Shown here one piece after another: positions 50,792-60,475 of a stretch of 64,000 bases of DNA (position 1 is the stretch's first letter; each line of letters begins with the position of its first letter). The DNA is from Chitinophaga hostae (GTDB lineage: Bacteria; Bacteroidota; Bacteroidia; Chitinophagales; Chitinophagaceae). Below the pieces are notes generated by a model. It was not told where the DNA came from, ran no database searches, and saw only the letters and a program-made list of their open reading frames with translations. Where the stretch lies: contig NZ_JAGTXB010000003.1 in assembly GCF_018224885.1 (NCBI RefSeq), forward strand, positions 62,001-126,000, in the 5' to 3' direction. A program made the translations under genes and the position numbers.

Positions 50792-51175
50792 ATGAAAGAA
50801 TTTATGTTTTACATCCGGAACGAAAGGGATGCAAAAAATTCCCTGACAGCAGTGCAACACCTCGCATTTATAAAACAATGTGAAGTTTACATCAGCAAAC
50901 TCAAAGGTGAAAATAAACTAATTGCGGCGCAGCCCATTGTAAGAGAAGGCGTAGTGCTTAAAAAAGACAATGACGGTTGGATAGAAAAAGACATTAATAC
51001 CGACAAAGAAACCCAGGTTGGCTACTATCACATTTTAGCGAATGACATGGATGAAGCCATTAAAATTGCGAAAGACAATCCTGAGTTTGAATATGTTGCC
51101 TCCGCCACCATTGAAGTACGACCAGTGAAGACAAAAGAAGCTGAAACGGGTTTTGTTTATCCGACAAATAAATAG
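50792..51175 (+). CDS. YciI/DGPF-like protein
   Basis: This 127-residue cytoplasmic protein begins MKEFMFYIRNERDAKNSLTA with AFIKQCEVYISKLKGENKLI. This fits the YciI-like dimeric alpha/beta barrel: strand, helix with an xxxH/E pair, and a later strand VGYYHILANDMDEAIKIAKD with P-E-F. Several members appear next to ECF sigma factors, though the sigma gene here is more than 1 kb away. No enzyme role is proven for the family. The following LRR-type gene starts 20 nt downstream, so they may be co-transcribed. Confidence 0.8.
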   Translation: MKEFMFYIRNERDAKNSLTAVQHLAFIKQCEVYISKLKGENKLIAAQPIVREGVVLKKDNDGWIEKDINTDKETQVGYYHILANDMDEAIKIAKDNPEFEYVASATIEVRPVKTKEAETGFVYPTNK

Positions 51176-51195
51176 ACTATATCAACAACCAAAGT

Positions 51196-51999
51196 ATGAA
51201 CAACCGAATTTCTAAAATAGAAAACGAGGTACAGGACAGGAACACAGTGGCCTGGAGAAAATTATGTGATTATATTGAGAAAGTTGCCGCAGAAAATCGT
51301 GAAGAATTCTCGCCTGCAGAGGAGCTTGGCTGGGAACTATTTGCACAAATACATACGCTACCGGAGAGTATTTCAAAACTGAAAAAAGTTAAGAAAGTTT
51401 GGCTCTACGGAAGCAAGTTAAAACGGATTCCTCCGGAAATAGGAGAGATGGAAGCGCTTGAATTCTTTGATCCCTACACTTCATATGATTTACATTGGTT
51501 TCCCTACGAAATCACCAAGTGCAAAAATCTTAAAAGCAGCAGAGTAAGCACCAGGGCTTTGTATGGCAATAAAAAAAACAGAATGGGATTTCCTCGTTTG
51601 GATCACAATCCAGTGAGATATCCCGGAGAAACCGTTAAATGTAGTGTTTGTGGCAAACCAATGAATTATGACGAAACAAATCAACGCTGGATCTCACTAT
51701 GGGTTGGGACTGATGTGCTGCCATTGCTAGCAAACCTCTGTTCAAAGAATTGCGAAAACCAATTGCCTAAGCCGCCAGAAAATTATGTTCAGATTCTGCA
51801 TAAAGGAGGAAGCGACTTAAAACAACCGCTAGACGATAATGAACAATTTGAATTGGAAATGAAGGAGTATGAGGAAAAGCAAGACACTGACGCAACTGGT
51901 GCCGTACCGGCTAACGACAATGAAACAACATTAGATAACCACACTGAAAAGAAAGTGCCTCAAGTATTGAAGCTGATAAGAAAAATATGGGAGCGATGA
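51196..51999 (+). CDS. Leucine-rich repeat protein with a zinc-ribbon-like segment
   Basis: This 267-residue protein has an N-terminal helical part (1-40), then about three leucine-rich repeats (45-120; LPESISKLKKVKKVWLYGSK, LKRIPPEIGEMEALEFF, WFPYEITKCKNLKSS). A region with two cysteine pairs follows (C-S-V-C near 153-156 and C-S-K-N-C near 188-192) that could bind zinc, and the tail is acidic and disordered (QPLDDNEQFELEMKEYEEKQ). I do not recognise a named family. The base composition is more AT-rich than its neighbours. The LRR-plus-zinc arrangement and the unstructured tail suggest a protein-binding role. Confidence 0.65.
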   Translation: MNNRISKIENEVQDRNTVAWRKLCDYIEKVAAENREEFSPAEELGWELFAQIHTLPESISKLKKVKKVWLYGSKLKRIPPEIGEMEALEFFDPYTSYDLHWFPYEITKCKNLKSSRVSTRALYGNKKNRMGFPRLDHNPVRYPGETVKCSVCGKPMNYDETNQRWISLWVGTDVLPLLANLCSKNCENQLPKPPENYVQILHKGGSDLKQPLDDNEQFELEMKEYEEKQDTDATGAVPANDNETTLDNHTEKKVPQVLKLIRKIWER

Positions 52000-52208
52000 T
52001 ATTAGCAGCCGCCGGAATAACGAAGTAATTGGCTCAATTGGGGTGAATTGGCTTTCTCTAATTTACCTACACGGTTAATATCTGATGATAAAAGGATAAT
52101 TTTTGCAAAGCCACCCCTTCTATTTACGCTTACATTTAGGGCCACGGCATAAACACAACCAAAACGATTGCGCATCCAACTGATTCCATAAAAAATTACT
52201 CAGACTTA

Positions 52209-52826
52209 TTGTCAGTTATTCGGCTATACGATGAAATGTCCATTTTTAAGAAAGTGGCGGAGGGCGACGAAGCAGCCTTCAGGATCCTCTTTGACCAATA
52301 CTGGGACACGGTGTACGGGGTAGCCCTGGCACTCACTAAATCCACCGGTATGGCTGAAGAGATGGCACAGGACGTTTTTGTAAAGCTATGGCTGAAACGG
52401 GAAAAACTGGCCGGTGTTGAAAATTTTGAAGGATACCTGTTTACCATCGCCCGCAATCATATATTTAATGCCTTCCGGAAAAAAATCAAAACAGCGGCTT
52501 TTACCGAGCATTTGTTAGACTATGCACAGGATACCATCGCCACAACGGATACCCCTGACAGGCATTTGCTGTGCAATGAACTGGAAAGACAGGTGGCCAG
52601 CGCCGTTGAACATCTCTCCCAACAACAACGTACTATTTATTCACTAAGCCGGTATCATGGTTTGAGCCAGGAAGAAATAGCGGCCACGCTCCACATTTCC
52701 AGGCATACGGTAAAAAGCCATATGAATAAGGCTTTACACGTAATACGTGATTATCTCCGGCACTATAGTATCCTGGAATTACTACTCCTTTGCTCCTTTG
52801 CGCAGGCTACATTTTTTGCTGCCTGA
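52209..52826 (+). CDS. ECF RNA polymerase sigma factor (FecI/Bacteroidota expansion type)
   Basis: The 205-residue sigma factor has region 2 (about 12-80; VAEGDEAAFRILFDQYWDTV, MAQDVFVKLWLKREKL, FEGYLFTIARNHIFN) and region 4 (about 125-185; LSQQQRTIYSLSRYHGLSQE, then EIAATLHISRHTVKSH), followed by a hydrophobic tail common in this group. The frame opens at TTG 52209; the ATG at 52236 is an alternative, but the N-terminal residues align with the family. It activates the operon downstream together with the FecR anti-sigma factor, in response to a substrate sensed by the SusC N-terminal domain. Confidence 0.93.
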   Translation: MSVIRLYDEMSIFKKVAEGDEAAFRILFDQYWDTVYGVALALTKSTGMAEEMAQDVFVKLWLKREKLAGVENFEGYLFTIARNHIFNAFRKKIKTAAFTEHLLDYAQDTIATTDTPDRHLLCNELERQVASAVEHLSQQQRTIYSLSRYHGLSQEEIAATLHISRHTVKSHMNKALHVIRDYLRHYSILELLLLCSFAQATFFAA

Positions 52827-52902
52827 AATTTTTTTTTATTTCCACTAATACCTCCCCCTTTTTCTGGTGTCTTTATAGTAACGTTCACCTTTATGCTTTA
52901 AA

Positions 52903-54099
52903 ATGGATAAAGAACATTTAAAAGAGCTATTACAACAGTATCTCAATAATACCCTTTCTGCCGAAGAGCTGAGGGGGTTAATCGACCAGCTGCGTGGACA
53001 TGAACATGCAGTTGAGCTGTTGTCGGTGATTGAAGAAGCATTGGGAAGCGGGGAATTTACCCGGCTAACAGGTAGTGACGAAAAAGACCGGATTTACCGG
53101 AACATCCTCCGGAAGGCCGGCGCCGAAGAAGGTACATTTACGCAGGCAGATGAAAATAGCCCGCTACCTGTAAAGCGACGTACGGGTATATGGAGGGTTG
53201 CCGTTGCTGCCATGGTCCTGGTATTAGCGGGAACCTCCGCGCTTCTGATCATGAAGTATTCCTCACACCGGGGTGGCAACGCCCGCCAGGTTGCCAAAGG
53301 CGAAATACTACCCGGCAGAAACAGGGCTATACTTACACTCACTGATGGCAGCAATATTGAACTGGACAGCGCGGCAAAAGGTACGCTGACCAGGCAGGGA
53401 GCTTCAGCTGTTATGAAAATGAACAATGGCCAACTCGCTTATAATTTAGTCAACAATACTGCGGCAGATGTGGCGTACAACACAGTAACTACTCCACGCG
53501 GCGGCCAATACCAGGTTGTACTGCCTGATGGTACCAAAGTATGGCTGAACGCAGCTTCCTCCCTGTATTTCCCCACCAGCTTTACCGGGAAGGAACGTAT
53601 TGTAAAAGTAACCGGGGAAGCTTATTTTGAAGTAGCCCGGAAAGAAGACCAACCATTTAAAGTACTGACACAGGGCATGGAGGTAAAAGTATTGGGCACT
53701 CATTTTAATGTCAATGCCTATGCAGATGAAACAGCCATTAATACAACCTTGATAGAAGGAAAGGTAATGGTATCACACCAGGGAAAGAATGTGCTGATCA
53801 ATCCTGGTCAGCAGGCACAGGTAGCGGAAGGCATCAGGGTCATTCAACATGCCGACATAGAAACCCTGATGGCCTGGAAAGATGGCCGCTTTTCCTACAA
53901 TAATATGGACCTGAAAACCATTATGCGGCAAATCAGCCGCTGGTACGATGTAGACGTCATATTCGAAGATAAAATTGCTGATTCCTATAGTATGGAAATG
54001 TCAAGAGACGTTCCCTTGTCAAAATTATTACAGTTCATGGAACTAAGCGGGGGCGCTCATTTTGTGATCAATGAAAGAAAAGTCATCGTAAGAAAATAA
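52903..54099 (+). CDS. FecR-family anti-sigma factor
   Basis: This 398-residue transmembrane regulator has an N-terminal cytoplasmic sigma-binding part (1-90), one transmembrane helix (about 98-117, RVAVAAMVLVLAGTSALLIM), the periplasmic FecR domain (about 190-290; VTTPRGGQYQVVLPDGTKVW, RIVKVTGEAYFEVARKEDQP) and a C-terminal STN-like/DUF4974 domain (330-398; DLKTIMRQISRWYDVDVIFE). It transmits the signal from the SusC N-terminal domain across the inner membrane to the sigma factor. It lies 77 nt downstream of the sigma gene. Confidence 0.95.
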   Translation: MDKEHLKELLQQYLNNTLSAEELRGLIDQLRGHEHAVELLSVIEEALGSGEFTRLTGSDEKDRIYRNILRKAGAEEGTFTQADENSPLPVKRRTGIWRVAVAAMVLVLAGTSALLIMKYSSHRGGNARQVAKGEILPGRNRAILTLTDGSNIELDSAAKGTLTRQGASAVMKMNNGQLAYNLVNNTAADVAYNTVTTPRGGQYQVVLPDGTKVWLNAASSLYFPTSFTGKERIVKVTGEAYFEVARKEDQPFKVLTQGMEVKVLGTHFNVNAYADETAINTTLIEGKVMVSHQGKNVLINPGQQAQVAEGIRVIQHADIETLMAWKDGRFSYNNMDLKTIMRQISRWYDVDVIFEDKIADSYSMEMSRDVPLSKLLQFMELSGGAHFVINERKVIVRK

Positions 54100-54139
54100 G
54101 ACCAAAATTTATCAATTAAGAAATTGATGCAATAAAAAA

Positions 54140-54166
54140 CCGGGTAGTGTTTGCGGCACTCCCCGG
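54140..54166. terminator. Hairpin between fecR-like and susC-like genes
   Basis: CCGGG plus AGTG pairs with CACT plus CCCGG, with single-base bulges and a 7-nt loop. It lies 41 nt after the FecR stop and about 75 nt before the SusC start. No T-run follows. It could attenuate expression between the regulatory pair and the highly expressed transport genes. Confidence 0.4.
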
Positions 54167-54241
54167 CGGATTGTTGGATCGATACAGTTATACAATCATT
54201 TCCGGACTGCTAATTGTTTACATCCAAACCTTAACAAAAAT

Positions 54242-57200
54242 ATGCAAAATGTTCTTTGTAATTCCACTTTTTTGAATGGCTGTAATGTCACACAGCAACG
54301 ACCTCAAAAGGGATTGTGGACCAAAATCAGATTGACAATGAAGCTGACAACATTGCTGTTATTTGCATTCATTATCCAGGCGGGCGCCGCCACGAATGCA
54401 CAAACGATCACACTTTCGCTGAAGAATGCTTCCCTCCGCACGGTATTTAAAGAAATCAGCCGGCAGGGAGGATACAATTTCGTTTACAACAATACGCTGC
54501 TGGAACATACCGGCAAAGTAGACCTCGAAGTAAACCACGCCAACGTGGAAGATGTACTGAAACTATGTTTCAAACAACAGCCTATCACCTACGAGATCAT
54601 CGATAAAACGATTATCGTCCGAAAGCCATTGCCGGTGACCGGCGCCCCCGGCAATGAACACCTTGCTGCGGCAACGATCACCGTAAAAGGAAGGGTTACC
54701 GGGGAGGAAGGCACACCTCTTATCGGTGTAACCGTGCAACTGAAAGGCAGTTCCACCGGCGTGGTTACCAGGGAAAACGGCGAATTCCAGCTCAATATAC
54801 CCGACAACGCCAACGGGGTGCTTGTGTTTTCCTTCATCGGGATGGAAAGACAGGAAGTGGTCATCGGGAAAAGTGTATACGTGACCGTTGTATTGAAACG
54901 GCTCGTATCCCAACAACAGGAAGTGGTGGTAGTGGGCTACGGCACACAGAAGAAAACAACACTCACCGGCTCCGTGGCCACCATGAAAGGAGAAGAAATA
55001 GCAAGGGTACCAACCGCCAACGTTTCAAATGCCTTTGCAGGTCATATCCCCGGTGTTATTGCCAACAACCGCTCCGGCCGCCCCGGTGATGACTATTCCT
55101 CCCTCTACATCAGGGGATTCAATTCCTTTAGTGGCGGGGTGGACCCTTTGATCATAGTGGACGGTATTCCTGACCGGAATATTGACAGGATCAATCCCAA
55201 CGACATTGAAAGTGTTACCGTACTGAAAGATGCCTCCGCAGCGATTTACGGCGTACGCTCCGCCAATGGCGCCATCCTCATCACCACCAAAAGAGGAAAA
55301 TCCGGCAAACCGGTGATTTCCTACGAAGGCACCTACGATATCCAGCAGCTGACCAGGATGGAACATCGTGTTAACTCCTGGCAATACATGACCTATTACA
55401 ATGAGCTGAACAAGTACCAGGGCAATACCCTTCCCTATACACAGGCAGACATCGACAAATACAAAGCGGGAAATGATCCCAACTATACCAGCACAGACTG
55501 GCAACGGGAGGTGTTCCGCAAAAACGCGCCTCAAACCAATCACAGCATTTCTGTAAGAGGTGGCAGCGATGCCGTGAAATTCTTTATTTCCGGTCAGTAC
55601 CTGTCGCAGCAAAGCAACTGGAGCAATAGTGATGAAAATTTCAAGAACTATAACCTGCGTTCCAATATAGATGCATCCGTTTCAAAAAATTTAAAGCTAA
55701 CCTTTGATATCGCCGCCAGGAAGGAAGAACGGAAATACCCCGCTATTCCCGCAGGAAACATACTGCACGAAACCGTGAGCATGTATCCTTTTATCCCGGT
55801 ACACTGGACGAACGGTCAGCCTTCTGCCGGTATTTCAAACGGGCGTAATCCTTACCTGATGATGTCGTCTGCTCCCGGCTATGATAACGTAACAGACCTC
55901 ACCGTGCAACCTAAAATAGGATTCGACTGGCAGCTGCCCGCTATCCTGAAAGGCTTGTCGATGAGCGGTTACGCGGCCTTCGACTACCGCCTGAGAAGCG
56001 AAAAGAATTTTACCCGCCCCTGGGATGCATACACGTATAGCCTGTCTACCAACACGTACAACAATCAAAAATCAAGTACCGCTATTCTCAGCCTGACACA
56101 GGATGAAAGGATTTTCAATGAGAATACCTATTTCTATAAAATTGCTTTCGACAGGTCCTTTGGCAAGCACACCATCAGTGCTTTTGCAGGATATGAACAA
56201 ACCGTTTCCAGCTACAAAATGACCTCTGCTTTCAGGAAAAATCTGTTGAGCGATCAGCTGGATCAACTTTTCTCCGGCAGCACCACAGACCAGAATGCCA
56301 CCGGCAGCGCAAGCCAGGATGGCCGCGAAAGCTACCTGGGCAGGGTTTCATATAGTTATGCCGATAAATACCTCGCAGAAGTAGTAGGCCGCTACAACGG
56401 TTCGTTTAACTTCCCCGGAGATAGACGTTGGGGTATGTTCCCGTCCGTATCACTGGGCTGGCGCATCTCCGAAGAAACATTCTTCAAGGATCACGTAAAA
56501 TTTGTGGATAACCTGAAGCTGCGCGCTTCCTGGGGAGTAATGGGCAGTGATGCAGTAGCCAAATACATGTACCTGGCCAGGTATTCACTGGTAAGTAATA
56601 TGTCTTCCGACTATTCTTCCTATCCCAAAGAATATTATACTTATTTCGGTCCCAATTACTCAGAGGCTACTGCGCTGTACCTGGCGTCTATTCCCAATAC
56701 CAATATCACCTGGGAAAAACAGGATACCAGGAACCTCGGGCTGGATGCCGTTTTCTTCAATAATAAGTTAAGTGTAACCGCCGACTACTTCCATAACCTC
56801 CGTAAAGATATCCTGGCGCCCCGGAATGCTTCCGTGCCGCTGTATACAGGCTTAAAGCTGCCGGCTGAAAATATTGGCAGAACACTGAACAGAGGCTTTG
56901 ATTTTATCGTTAACTACAACGGAAAAGCCAGGGCCGTTAAATATAATGCAGGCTTCAACTTCACCTACGCCAAAAGCAAAGTGCTGTTCCGCGATGAAGC
57001 GCCCAATATTCCTGACTACCAGAAATCAACCGGATTACCCATCGACTCCTGGGTGGTATTCCAGACCAAAGGTATTTACCGTACCCAGGAAGAAGTGGAT
57101 AAATCCGCGCACATGGCAGGCGCCAAGCCCGGCGACCTTTGGATAGAAGATAAAAATAATGATGGCGTGATCACCTACGATGACCAGGTAAGGATTCCTG

Positions 57201-57682
57201 AATCTGCATTCCCAAAAATCGTTTTTGGTGTTACCATGGGAGCGGAATATAAAGGACTGGCACTCGACCTTGTATGGGCAGGCCAGACGGAAGCCAAGCA
57301 GTTGATCCTGCCCCAGATGCAAGGCTCCGTGGTAGCGCCGCCACAGTGGCTGTATGACGGCCGCTGGACGCCGGATAATATCAATGCCGCTTATCCAAAA
57401 GCATTTAATTCGAGGGATCCGCGCAATTCCATATATGCCGACTTCTGGCTGGCAGATGCATCTTTTATCCGCTTAAAATCAGCTCAGCTTTCTTATATCG
57501 TCCCTAAAAACTTATATGGCCGTATTGGCATCGACAACATCCGTGTGTTTGTAAGTGGTTTCAATCTCTTCTCTATCGACAAAATGAAGAAGTTTAACCG
57601 TGACCCCGAAACAAACAACATTACCGGTGTCAATTATCCGCAAACAAGGATCTATCGCGCAGGTATCAGCGTTGGCCTGTAA
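54242..57682 (+). CDS. SusC/RagA-family TonB-linked outer membrane transporter
   Basis: The 1146-residue outer-membrane receptor has an N-terminal extension and signal peptide ending TNAQ (about residue 54), a STN secretin/TonB N-terminal domain (about 55-125; LKNASLRTVFKEISRQGGYN) and a carboxypeptidase-regulatory-like domain (148-230; VKGRVTGEEGTPLIGVTVQL). The plug follows (GYGTQKKTTLTGSVATMKGE; ESVTVLKDASAAIYGVRSAN), then a 22-strand barrel ending in the aromatic strand of a TonB receptor. The STN domain shows it can signal to FecR. It imports oligosaccharides with SusD; the longer start MQNVLCNSTFLNGC is the usual beginning of this genus's SusC proteins. Confidence 0.96.
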   Translation: MQNVLCNSTFLNGCNVTQQRPQKGLWTKIRLTMKLTTLLLFAFIIQAGAATNAQTITLSLKNASLRTVFKEISRQGGYNFVYNNTLLEHTGKVDLEVNHANVEDVLKLCFKQQPITYEIIDKTIIVRKPLPVTGAPGNEHLAAATITVKGRVTGEEGTPLIGVTVQLKGSSTGVVTRENGEFQLNIPDNANGVLVFSFIGMERQEVVIGKSVYVTVVLKRLVSQQQEVVVVGYGTQKKTTLTGSVATMKGEEIARVPTANVSNAFAGHIPGVIANNRSGRPGDDYSSLYIRGFNSFSGGVDPLIIVDGIPDRNIDRINPNDIESVTVLKDASAAIYGVRSANGAILITTKRGKSGKPVISYEGTYDIQQLTRMEHRVNSWQYMTYYNELNKYQGNTLPYTQADIDKYKAGNDPNYTSTDWQREVFRKNAPQTNHSISVRGGSDAVKFFISGQYLSQQSNWSNSDENFKNYNLRSNIDASVSKNLKLTFDIAARKEERKYPAIPAGNILHETVSMYPFIPVHWTNGQPSAGISNGRNPYLMMSSAPGYDNVTDLTVQPKIGFDWQLPAILKGLSMSGYAAFDYRLRSEKNFTRPWDAYTYSLSTNTYNNQKSSTAILSLTQDERIFNENTYFYKIAFDRSFGKHTISAFAGYEQTVSSYKMTSAFRKNLLSDQLDQLFSGSTTDQNATGSASQDGRESYLGRVSYSYADKYLAEVVGRYNGSFNFPGDRRWGMFPSVSLGWRISEETFFKDHVKFVDNLKLRASWGVMGSDAVAKYMYLARYSLVSNMSSDYSSYPKEYYTYFGPNYSEATALYLASIPNTNITWEKQDTRNLGLDAVFFNNKLSVTADYFHNLRKDILAPRNASVPLYTGLKLPAENIGRTLNRGFDFIVNYNGKARAVKYNAGFNFTYAKSKVLFRDEAPNIPDYQKSTGLPIDSWVVFQTKGIYRTQEEVDKSAHMAGAKPGDLWIEDKNNDGVITYDDQVRIPESAFPKIVFGVTMGAEYKGLALDLVWAGQTEAKQLILPQMQGSVVAPPQWLYDGRWTPDNINAAYPKAFNSRDPRNSIYADFWLADASFIRLKSAQLSYIVPKNLYGRIGIDNIRVFVSGFNLFSIDKMKKFNRDPETNNITGVNYPQTRIYRAGISVGL

Positions 57683-57722
57683 TCCATTTTATCATATTTA
57701 TGGACATTTAAATTTATTTATT

Positions 57723-59405
57723 GTGAAAAGAATATACTGGAGAATAGGTACTGCATTTTTAGCTACCCTGTTTTTAATGGCTTGTCAGAAAAATGTGCTC
57801 GATAAAGTGCCCCTGGATTCATTCTCAGACCGGTCAGTTTGGAAAGATCTGAAGTTGGCAGAAGCATTTGCTGATTTTCAATATACCGTGCTGCCTAATC
57901 CCGGTCATTACTGGGATAACCTGACCAACCGCACCTGGGCATTGTCTTCCGCTACGGATGAAGCATTTAATAAGTTTGATGATTACAACGCCTCTATCAT
58001 GAACTCCGGTTCCCTTACACCAGACAATCTTGGCAATTTCGATATATGGAGTGAAACCTATAAAAGGATACAGGATTGTAATCTCTTCCTGTCTAAAATT
58101 GATGCCGTACCTGGCGACGATGCCCTGCGTGCCCGGCTCAAAGCTGAAATCATCTATCTGCGCGCCTATGCGTATTTTAAACTGATCAGCGATTACGGCG
58201 GCGTTCCCCTGGTGAAGAAGCCTTTTGACCTGAACAGTAAATTTGAAACACCGCGAAGCACGTTTGATGAGTGCGTGGCTTTTATTACCACCGAATGCGA
58301 TGCCGCCGCCGCCGTGCTGCCGGTGAGTTACAGCTCCGGCGCCGCAGAACTGGGACGCGCCACCAAAGCCGCTGCCCTGGCATTGAAATCAAAAACCCTG
58401 TTATATGCCGCCAGCCCTTTATGGAATACATCTAACGATAAACAAAAATGGCAACAGGCATCCGATGCTGCAAAAGCAGTGATCGACCTGCCCGGATACC
58501 AGCTCTACACCGGCAGTTATGTGAATATCTTCACTACCTGGAATTCGGAAATCCTCATGGCCCGCCAGGGAAACAAACAGTATCAGTGGAATGCCTTCCA
58601 GGGTGTGGAAATGTTCATGGCTCCCTGTGGCTTCCACGGATGGTCGTCGTTTGCTCCCAGCCAAAACCTGGTAGATGCATTCGGAACTGCTGATGGAAAA
58701 GATATCACCGACGCCGGCTCCGGCTACAACCCACAACAGCCTTATGCCAACCGGGATCCCCGTTTTTACGACGATATCATTTTTGACGGAAGACCTTATG
58801 GTAAACCGGATTTCTTCAAAGACCGCTATAATGCCGGACATAGTAACGTAGCAGAAATGTACGAAGGCGGACTCGACTCCCAACAGGGATGGGATACCTG
58901 GAATGCCAGCATGACAAGGTATAGCTTTAGAAAGTACCAGGACACCACTTTCAATTTCAACGTAGAAACACAAACCAATAAATTCTGGATTGTATCAAGA
59001 TTGGCAGAGATCTACCTAAACTACGCAGAAGCGGAATTCAACCTGGGGCATGAAAATGTATCCCGGCAGTACCTCGATCTGCTAAGACATCGTGCCGGTA
59101 TTACCAACGATTTGCCCGGAAGTTTAACCGGAGCCGCCCTGTTAGCGAAAATACGGAACGAACGGCGGGTAGAGCTGTGCCTGGAAGGTCAGCGTTACTA
59201 CGATGTACGTCGCTGGAAGATTGCCGACGTTACAGAGAATACCCCATTGGGCGGCGTAAAAATTGTTAAGAATGCAGACGGCTCAAAAACCTATACTTAC
59301 ATCAAAGTACAGGACAGGGTATTTAAGTCACAGCATTACCTGCTGCCTATTCCAAGGGAAGAAATCAGAAGAACCAATCTCCCTCAAAATCCCGGATATA
59401 ATTAA
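57723..59405 (+). CDS. SusD/RagB-family nutrient-binding lipoprotein
   Basis: This is a 560-residue surface lipoprotein. The start is GTG at 57723 (VKRIYWRIG...), chosen because it begins the signal peptide with lipobox L-M-A-C; the longer open frame overlaps the SusC gene. It has the SusD TPR-type helices (AEIIYLRAYAYFKLISDYGG, TKAAALALKSKTLLYAASPL) and the C-terminal motifs WIVSRLAEIYLNYAEAEFNL, KIRNERRVELCLEGQRYYDV and YLLPIPREEIRRT. Together with SusC it forms the glycan uptake complex. It is separated by 8 nt from the next gene, so the operon continues. Confidence 0.95.
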   Translation: MKRIYWRIGTAFLATLFLMACQKNVLDKVPLDSFSDRSVWKDLKLAEAFADFQYTVLPNPGHYWDNLTNRTWALSSATDEAFNKFDDYNASIMNSGSLTPDNLGNFDIWSETYKRIQDCNLFLSKIDAVPGDDALRARLKAEIIYLRAYAYFKLISDYGGVPLVKKPFDLNSKFETPRSTFDECVAFITTECDAAAAVLPVSYSSGAAELGRATKAAALALKSKTLLYAASPLWNTSNDKQKWQQASDAAKAVIDLPGYQLYTGSYVNIFTTWNSEILMARQGNKQYQWNAFQGVEMFMAPCGFHGWSSFAPSQNLVDAFGTADGKDITDAGSGYNPQQPYANRDPRFYDDIIFDGRPYGKPDFFKDRYNAGHSNVAEMYEGGLDSQQGWDTWNASMTRYSFRKYQDTTFNFNVETQTNKFWIVSRLAEIYLNYAEAEFNLGHENVSRQYLDLLRHRAGITNDLPGSLTGAALLAKIRNERRVELCLEGQRYYDVRRWKIADVTENTPLGGVKIVKNADGSKTYTYIKVQDRVFKSQHYLLPIPREEIRRTNLPQNPGYN

Positions 59406-59413
59406 TAATCCCA

Positions 59414-60460
59414 GTGATGAAAAAACAATGGATGTTAATATTACTGCTGGCAGGGGCGGGTGCATGCAAAAAAAGCAGCCCCGCCCCTGGCGGTAATAAA
59501 CCTGATGACAAAATCCAGGTGGCTGTTACAGCGCCGGAAGCCGGATATATATACCTGGATGGCGCGTATACCGGCATTGTTGCTCCCGGCAACATCGCTG
59601 TTACCGCAGGTAAACACGTGTTAGGTGTGGCTTTGCAAAACTCCTTCCGGTATCTTCGCAAAGAAGTGAATATAACGGCGGGCATCACCCTGCAGCTCAC
59701 CACTGCCGACAAGCCCGCCCCTAAAGTGTGGAAAGCACTCTGGATCGGCTTAAACGAAACCAAAGGCACTGCCCTCACGGGCGATTGCAGTACCCATTTC
59801 ACCAAAGCTGAACTGGATCAGGGATATAATTTCTTTCAATGGAGTTTGCAACAGCATTTCGAAAAGTATGCCTACGGCACCATACACTGGGAGGTAACAC
59901 GGAAAGACATCACACTACCGGTGATGCTTACACGTGGCGCCAATGCCATGTATACCGTAGATCCCGCCACCATCGCCGACATGATGCCTGAAATTCAGCC
60001 CGGCGTTTACGACTGTGTATTTGTGTTCTGGCGCGAAAGTGAAAATAACTGCAGCTTCAAAAGCAACTATTTCGGACTTGCCTGGACCAATCCGATGAAA
60101 GAAAGCATCAAAACAGGTTATGTTACCGTCAAATTTGATGCAGGTAGCAGTCTCGCTGACCGGATCAATTACTACAAAAACAACGATCCCGGTGTATGGG
60201 TACATGAGTGGCTGCATACCGTTGGTGAAAATTTTTACCAGGACAAAGGCCTCCAGTTACCACGTAAAGCAGGCGACGGTTTGGCAGTACATGCAGCGGA
60301 AATGTATCATTATATATTTCCATGGATGGACTGGTATCTCGACTTTATGTCGGCAAGGGTACCCAATGTATATGATGGCCCCAAATACCTGGGTATAGGC
60401 CCCGAAGCGTTCCTCGGTTGCTCCGTAAGAGAAAAGGCGACGAACAATTGTAATGATTAA
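59414..60460 (+). CDS. Lipoprotein with PEGA-like and HExxH metallopeptidase-like parts
   Basis: The 348-residue lipoprotein (Cys18 in AGAC) has a PEGA-like beta domain (about 35-98; AGYIYLDGAYTGIVAPGNIA, VTAGKHVLGVAL). The remaining part contains V-H264-E-W-L-H268-T-V-G-E, a zinc-binding HExxH; further His residues at 293 and 299 could supply the third ligand, but no HxxGxxH metzincin pattern follows. It sits in the position of a surface glycan-binding protein of a utilisation locus, between SusD and GH27. I know of no named family with this arrangement. It may cleave a glycoprotein backbone or simply bind the glycan. Confidence 0.7.
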   Translation: MMKKQWMLILLLAGAGACKKSSPAPGGNKPDDKIQVAVTAPEAGYIYLDGAYTGIVAPGNIAVTAGKHVLGVALQNSFRYLRKEVNITAGITLQLTTADKPAPKVWKALWIGLNETKGTALTGDCSTHFTKAELDQGYNFFQWSLQQHFEKYAYGTIHWEVTRKDITLPVMLTRGANAMYTVDPATIADMMPEIQPGVYDCVFVFWRESENNCSFKSNYFGLAWTNPMKESIKTGYVTVKFDAGSSLADRINYYKNNDPGVWVHEWLHTVGENFYQDKGLQLPRKAGDGLAVHAAEMYHYIFPWMDWYLDFMSARVPNVYDGPKYLGIGPEAFLGCSVREKATNNCND

Positions 60461-60475
60461 TCACATTAAAGAGAT

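Noticed and set aside
57600..57722. SusD starting at the GTG inside susC
   Set aside because: The lipoprotein signal begins at GTG 57723; the earlier start would add 41 unrelated residues inside the SusC gene.
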